Positions 62,005-64,000 of a stretch of 64,000 bases of DNA are shown piece by piece; position 1 is the first letter of the stretch, and the number at the start of each line of letters is the position of its first letter. The stretch covers positions 744,001-808,000 of the forward strand of contig NC_008555.1 in assembly GCF_000060285.1 (NCBI RefSeq). The letters run 5' to 3'. A program made the position numbers and the translations under genes. A model generated the notes under the pieces. That model had not been told where the DNA came from. It saw only the letters and a list, made by a program, of their open reading frames with translations, and ran no database searches. Source of the stretch: Listeria welshimeri serovar 6b str. SLCC5334 (lineage in GTDB: Bacteria; Bacillota; Bacilli; Lactobacillales; Listeriaceae).

Positions 62005-63024
62005 ATGAACTTTATAAAAGAGAGAAAACAACCAAAGCCAGTTGTTCCAAAAGAAGAAAAAGCAGCGAGTATCCGAACCGTTCGTCTAAGTGTTCTGATC
62101 CTGACACTTTTTTTAGTGGTAAGTGGTCCAATTGCGTTGTTTCAGTCTTCCAAGATGCAAGGAAGGATAAAAAATGAACAAGCAGCATTATCACAAACCA
62201 TTCAAGAAGAACTGTTGAAAAATACGAGTACGCCTGTTGCATCTGAATTATACAAGCAGTTCTTACATCCATTTATCACTACCTATATCTCAATTCCAGC
62301 TGATCAAAAAGCATTTGAAGAAAGACTTAATACGTTGCAGGATACCTATTTTAACTTTGAGCAGGAAGAAGAGAAAAATACAGGGCTTGAGAGAAAATTA
62401 CTTTCTACTGATTTTTATGATTTGGTAAGTGAGCAGGGACAAACGATCGCAAAATATAAGATTGCTTATGAAATTATAACACCTATCACAAAAGAACGAG
62501 AAGTGAAGAAAAAAGAAGGAGACAAAGAAGTAACAATCAAAGAAAAATACATCGATTATGAGAAAAGTGAAGTAAAAATGTTACTCAATATTCCTTTTGT
62601 TCAATTAGACAATCAATCGTTTAAAGTTACTGCGTATCCTTATTTTTCAATGGAGCCTGCTTTAACATCTGGAAAGGCACTTCAATCAACAATTGATCGA
62701 TCTCAGTACCAACGACTAGAGAATAAAGAAGAAAAAGCAATTACCAGTTTTGTGCAAGCTTTTCTTGAAAAATATGTTTCAGATTCGATAGAAGACATGA
62801 GCTTTTTGATGAAAGAGCCAGAGTTATTGACTGGTGATTATCAAGTTACAGATGTAGCGATTGAACCTTTAATAAAAGAGAAACAGATTGTCGTCTTTGT
62901 TACGTTCAAACTAGTGGATGGACAGACCAAAAGTAGTCATATAGAAACGATGACATTAGGACTGAAACACCGAGACAACACGTATTTTATTGAAAAATTA
63001 CAGCACTATCTAGGAGGAATTTAA
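62005..63024 (+). CDS. Conjugation protein TcpC (ConB/Orf13-like)
   Basis: A 339-residue bitopic protein: a short cytosolic N-terminus, one membrane helix (VLILTLFLVVSGPIALFQ, about residues 31-48), and an extracellular part with two NTF2-like domains separated by a charged linker (KEREVKKKEGDKEVTIKEKYIDYEKSEV). This is the TcpC/ConB scaffold of Gram-positive mating channels, equivalent to VirB8. The ribosome site is AAGGAG. The order TcpC, TcpD-like, TcpE matches ICEBs1 conB-conC-conD. Confidence 0.85.
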   Translation: MNFIKERKQPKPVVPKEEKAASIRTVRLSVLILTLFLVVSGPIALFQSSKMQGRIKNEQAALSQTIQEELLKNTSTPVASELYKQFLHPFITTYISIPADQKAFEERLNTLQDTYFNFEQEEEKNTGLERKLLSTDFYDLVSEQGQTIAKYKIAYEIITPITKEREVKKKEGDKEVTIKEKYIDYEKSEVKMLLNIPFVQLDNQSFKVTAYPYFSMEPALTSGKALQSTIDRSQYQRLENKEEKAITSFVQAFLEKYVSDSIEDMSFLMKEPELLTGDYQVTDVAIEPLIKEKQIVVFVTFKLVDGQTKSSHIETMTLGLKHRDNTYFIEKLQHYLGGI

Positions 63025-63348
63025 ATGAATCAACTCTATTCTAAAAAGCAGCTTCTAACAATGAAACTCGCTGTTATTTGTAATGCGATTTTCTTATTCT
63101 TTTCAATCTCGCCCTTGGCTTATGCCGATGCGAACGCAAAAGAAGCCAGCAACTACATTTTAAATGATTGGATTGCCCCGATTTTCGGTGTCGTTGTTGT
63201 CTATTTAGTTATTAAAGAATTTATGAATTCAAAGTGGATACAAGGTTTTGCGATTCTGTTTTTTGGCGGCATTATTTATGCTGTGATTAAAGACCCTGCA
63301 AGCATTCTAAACTCATTGACTAATCTAAAAAGCTATTTTGGGTTATAG
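63025..63348 (+). CDS. TcpD/ConC-like small membrane protein
   Basis: A 107-residue protein that starts directly after the TcpC stop with no gap. A signal-like segment (LAVICNAIFLFFSISPLAYADA, cleavage after ADA likely) is followed by two helices (APIFGVVVVYLVIKEFM and GFAILFFGGIIYAVIKD). Size, topology and position match TcpD/ConC, a small channel component. Sequence identity to a named family cannot be judged by eye. Confidence 0.7.
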   Translation: MNQLYSKKQLLTMKLAVICNAIFLFFSISPLAYADANAKEASNYILNDWIAPIFGVVVVYLVIKEFMNSKWIQGFAILFFGGIIYAVIKDPASILNSLTNLKSYFGL

Positions 63349-63350
63349 CC

Positions 63351-64000
63351 ATGAACAGAGAAAAACAGATTTTAGATTATCGTGAGCCGTTTAATGCACC
63401 CTATATGATTCGAGAAATTGCGAAAAATGTCAATTTACCGTTTGTGGTCTATGCACAAGATTTTACTATCGCTACGGTGAGCTTTGCGCTGGTTTTCAGC
63501 TGCTTATTGTTTTTGTTTGGAATGAACCAATTAGTGATTATGATCTCTATTGCGATACCTTACGGATTGATTCAATTGTTTAATCGTGTGGAACCCGATG
63601 GAAAGCGAGCCGATATTTTCTTAAAAGATTACCTGAGCTACTTGGTGACGTATGTCATGAAGCATCAGGTGTTATACCATGAGCAGCTTCAAACAATGAA
63701 ACAAGAAAAAGTGATTTATGACTGCTGCACAGTGACGCTACTAATGATAAAGGAGGAAGAGATACCAATGAATACCATAACTGTAGATCAAGTGAAAAAA
63801 GAAATAAAAGAACTCATTGTTCCAGAACTCATCCATGAATTTGAGCCCATAAAGGCAAGAGAAGAAGGGTTCTATGGATTATTTGAAACAGATGATGAGG
63901 TATTACTTATGAAAAAGACCCTTCATCGCCAGTATACAGATGGATTGCTTCCACTGACGGAGGTGCTCAAGTTGAAAGACCAATACCAACCATTAATCAA
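63351..64000 (+). CDS. TcpE/ConD-like conjugation protein, possibly fused to the next gene (partial)
   Basis: An open frame from the ATG at 63351 to the window edge with no stop. The first 140 residues fit TcpE: LDYREPFNAPYMIREIAKNVNLPF, two helices (TVSFALVFSCLLFLFG and LVIMISIAIPYGLIQLF) and VEPDGKRADIFLKDYLSYLV. TcpE usually ends near residue 120-140. At 63768 an in-frame ATG follows GGAGG (63752-63756), the likely start of a second protein (MNTITVDQVKKEIKELIVPEL...) that I do not recognise. The +1 frame shows TAA-TGA-TAA (about 63742-63750) just before that ribosome site. Frame fusion or a single-base indel are both possible. Confidence 0.65.
   Translation, partial: MNREKQILDYREPFNAPYMIREIAKNVNLPFVVYAQDFTIATVSFALVFSCLLFLFGMNQLVIMISIAIPYGLIQLFNRVEPDGKRADIFLKDYLSYLVTYVMKHQVLYHEQLQTMKQEKVIYDCCTVTLLMIKEEEIPMNTITVDQVKKEIKELIVPELIHEFEPIKAREEGFYGLFETDDEVLLMKKTLHRQYTDGLLPLTEVLKLKDQYQPLI

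Noticed and set aside
1-64000. rRNA or tRNA genes
   Set aside because: I saw no cloverleaf arms, CCA ends with anticodon stems, or rRNA signatures on either strand.

Overview
The window is low-GC Firmicutes DNA whose gene content and order match Listeria monocytogenes (my recollection of the lmo0758 to lmo0810 region): tandem quinone-detoxification genes, hflX, lplA, a mannoside operon, the Mpo mannose PTS with its LevR-type activator ManR, a lysine-riboswitch permease, a LOV-STAS blue-light sensor, an LPXTG internalin, a small alarmone synthetase and potABCD. Dense genes, many inverted-repeat terminators shared by convergent genes, and strong GGAGG ribosome sites are typical of this genus.

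Layout of the chromosomal part. 1-2364: an operon of two paralogous glyoxalase-fold dioxygenases, an MhqD-like esterase and a flavin reductase. 2365-3948: hflX behind a long leader encoding a 14-residue peptide, with an attenuator-like hairpin. 4014-5881: phosphoesterase and lipoate ligase. 5929-12609: a mannoside uptake and hydrolysis operon (GH125, two permeases, binding lipoprotein, GH76) facing its GntR/LacI-type regulator; a matching AT-rich half-site lies in the operon promoter. 12724-18653: membrane proteins, a GntR regulator, a reductase, a lipid kinase, a GRAM-like protein and a ROK kinase. 18773-24734: Mpo PTS genes behind a textbook sigma-54 promoter, then manR. 24871-37961: azoreductase, permease, a giant CoA-dehydratase activase, YbaK, lipoprotein, nitrilase, DUF554, SDR, RarD, YceI and MarR. 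38013-46158: lysine-riboswitch permease, photoreceptor, Fe-S protein, internalin, relP and a Na+/H+ antiporter. 46281-50737: a repressor and the potABCD polyamine transporter.

From about 50.8 kb to the right edge lies part of a Tn916/ICEBs1-type integrative conjugative element. Its outer end carries four copies of a 10-bp repeat, probably integrase arm sites. A thioester-domain Cna-B LPXTG adhesin follows, then two DUF961 proteins, the FtsK-like coupling protein, an oriT-like pair of inverted repeats, a two-gene AAA ATPase/subtilisin-like protease cassette, the MobT relaxase, ArdA, and the start of the mating-channel genes (TcpC, a TcpD-like protein, TcpE). Integrase, VirB4 and the other end lie outside the window.

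The most interesting feature is the AAA ATPase/subtilase pair. It resembles the IetAS phage-defence or plasmid-stability system and forms its own transcription unit between oriT and the relaxase gene, so the element carries both a probable defence system and an antirestriction gene. Other points of note are the hflX leader, the predicted operators, the recently duplicated internalin repeat, and a TcpE reading frame that runs without a stop through what looks like the next gene's start.
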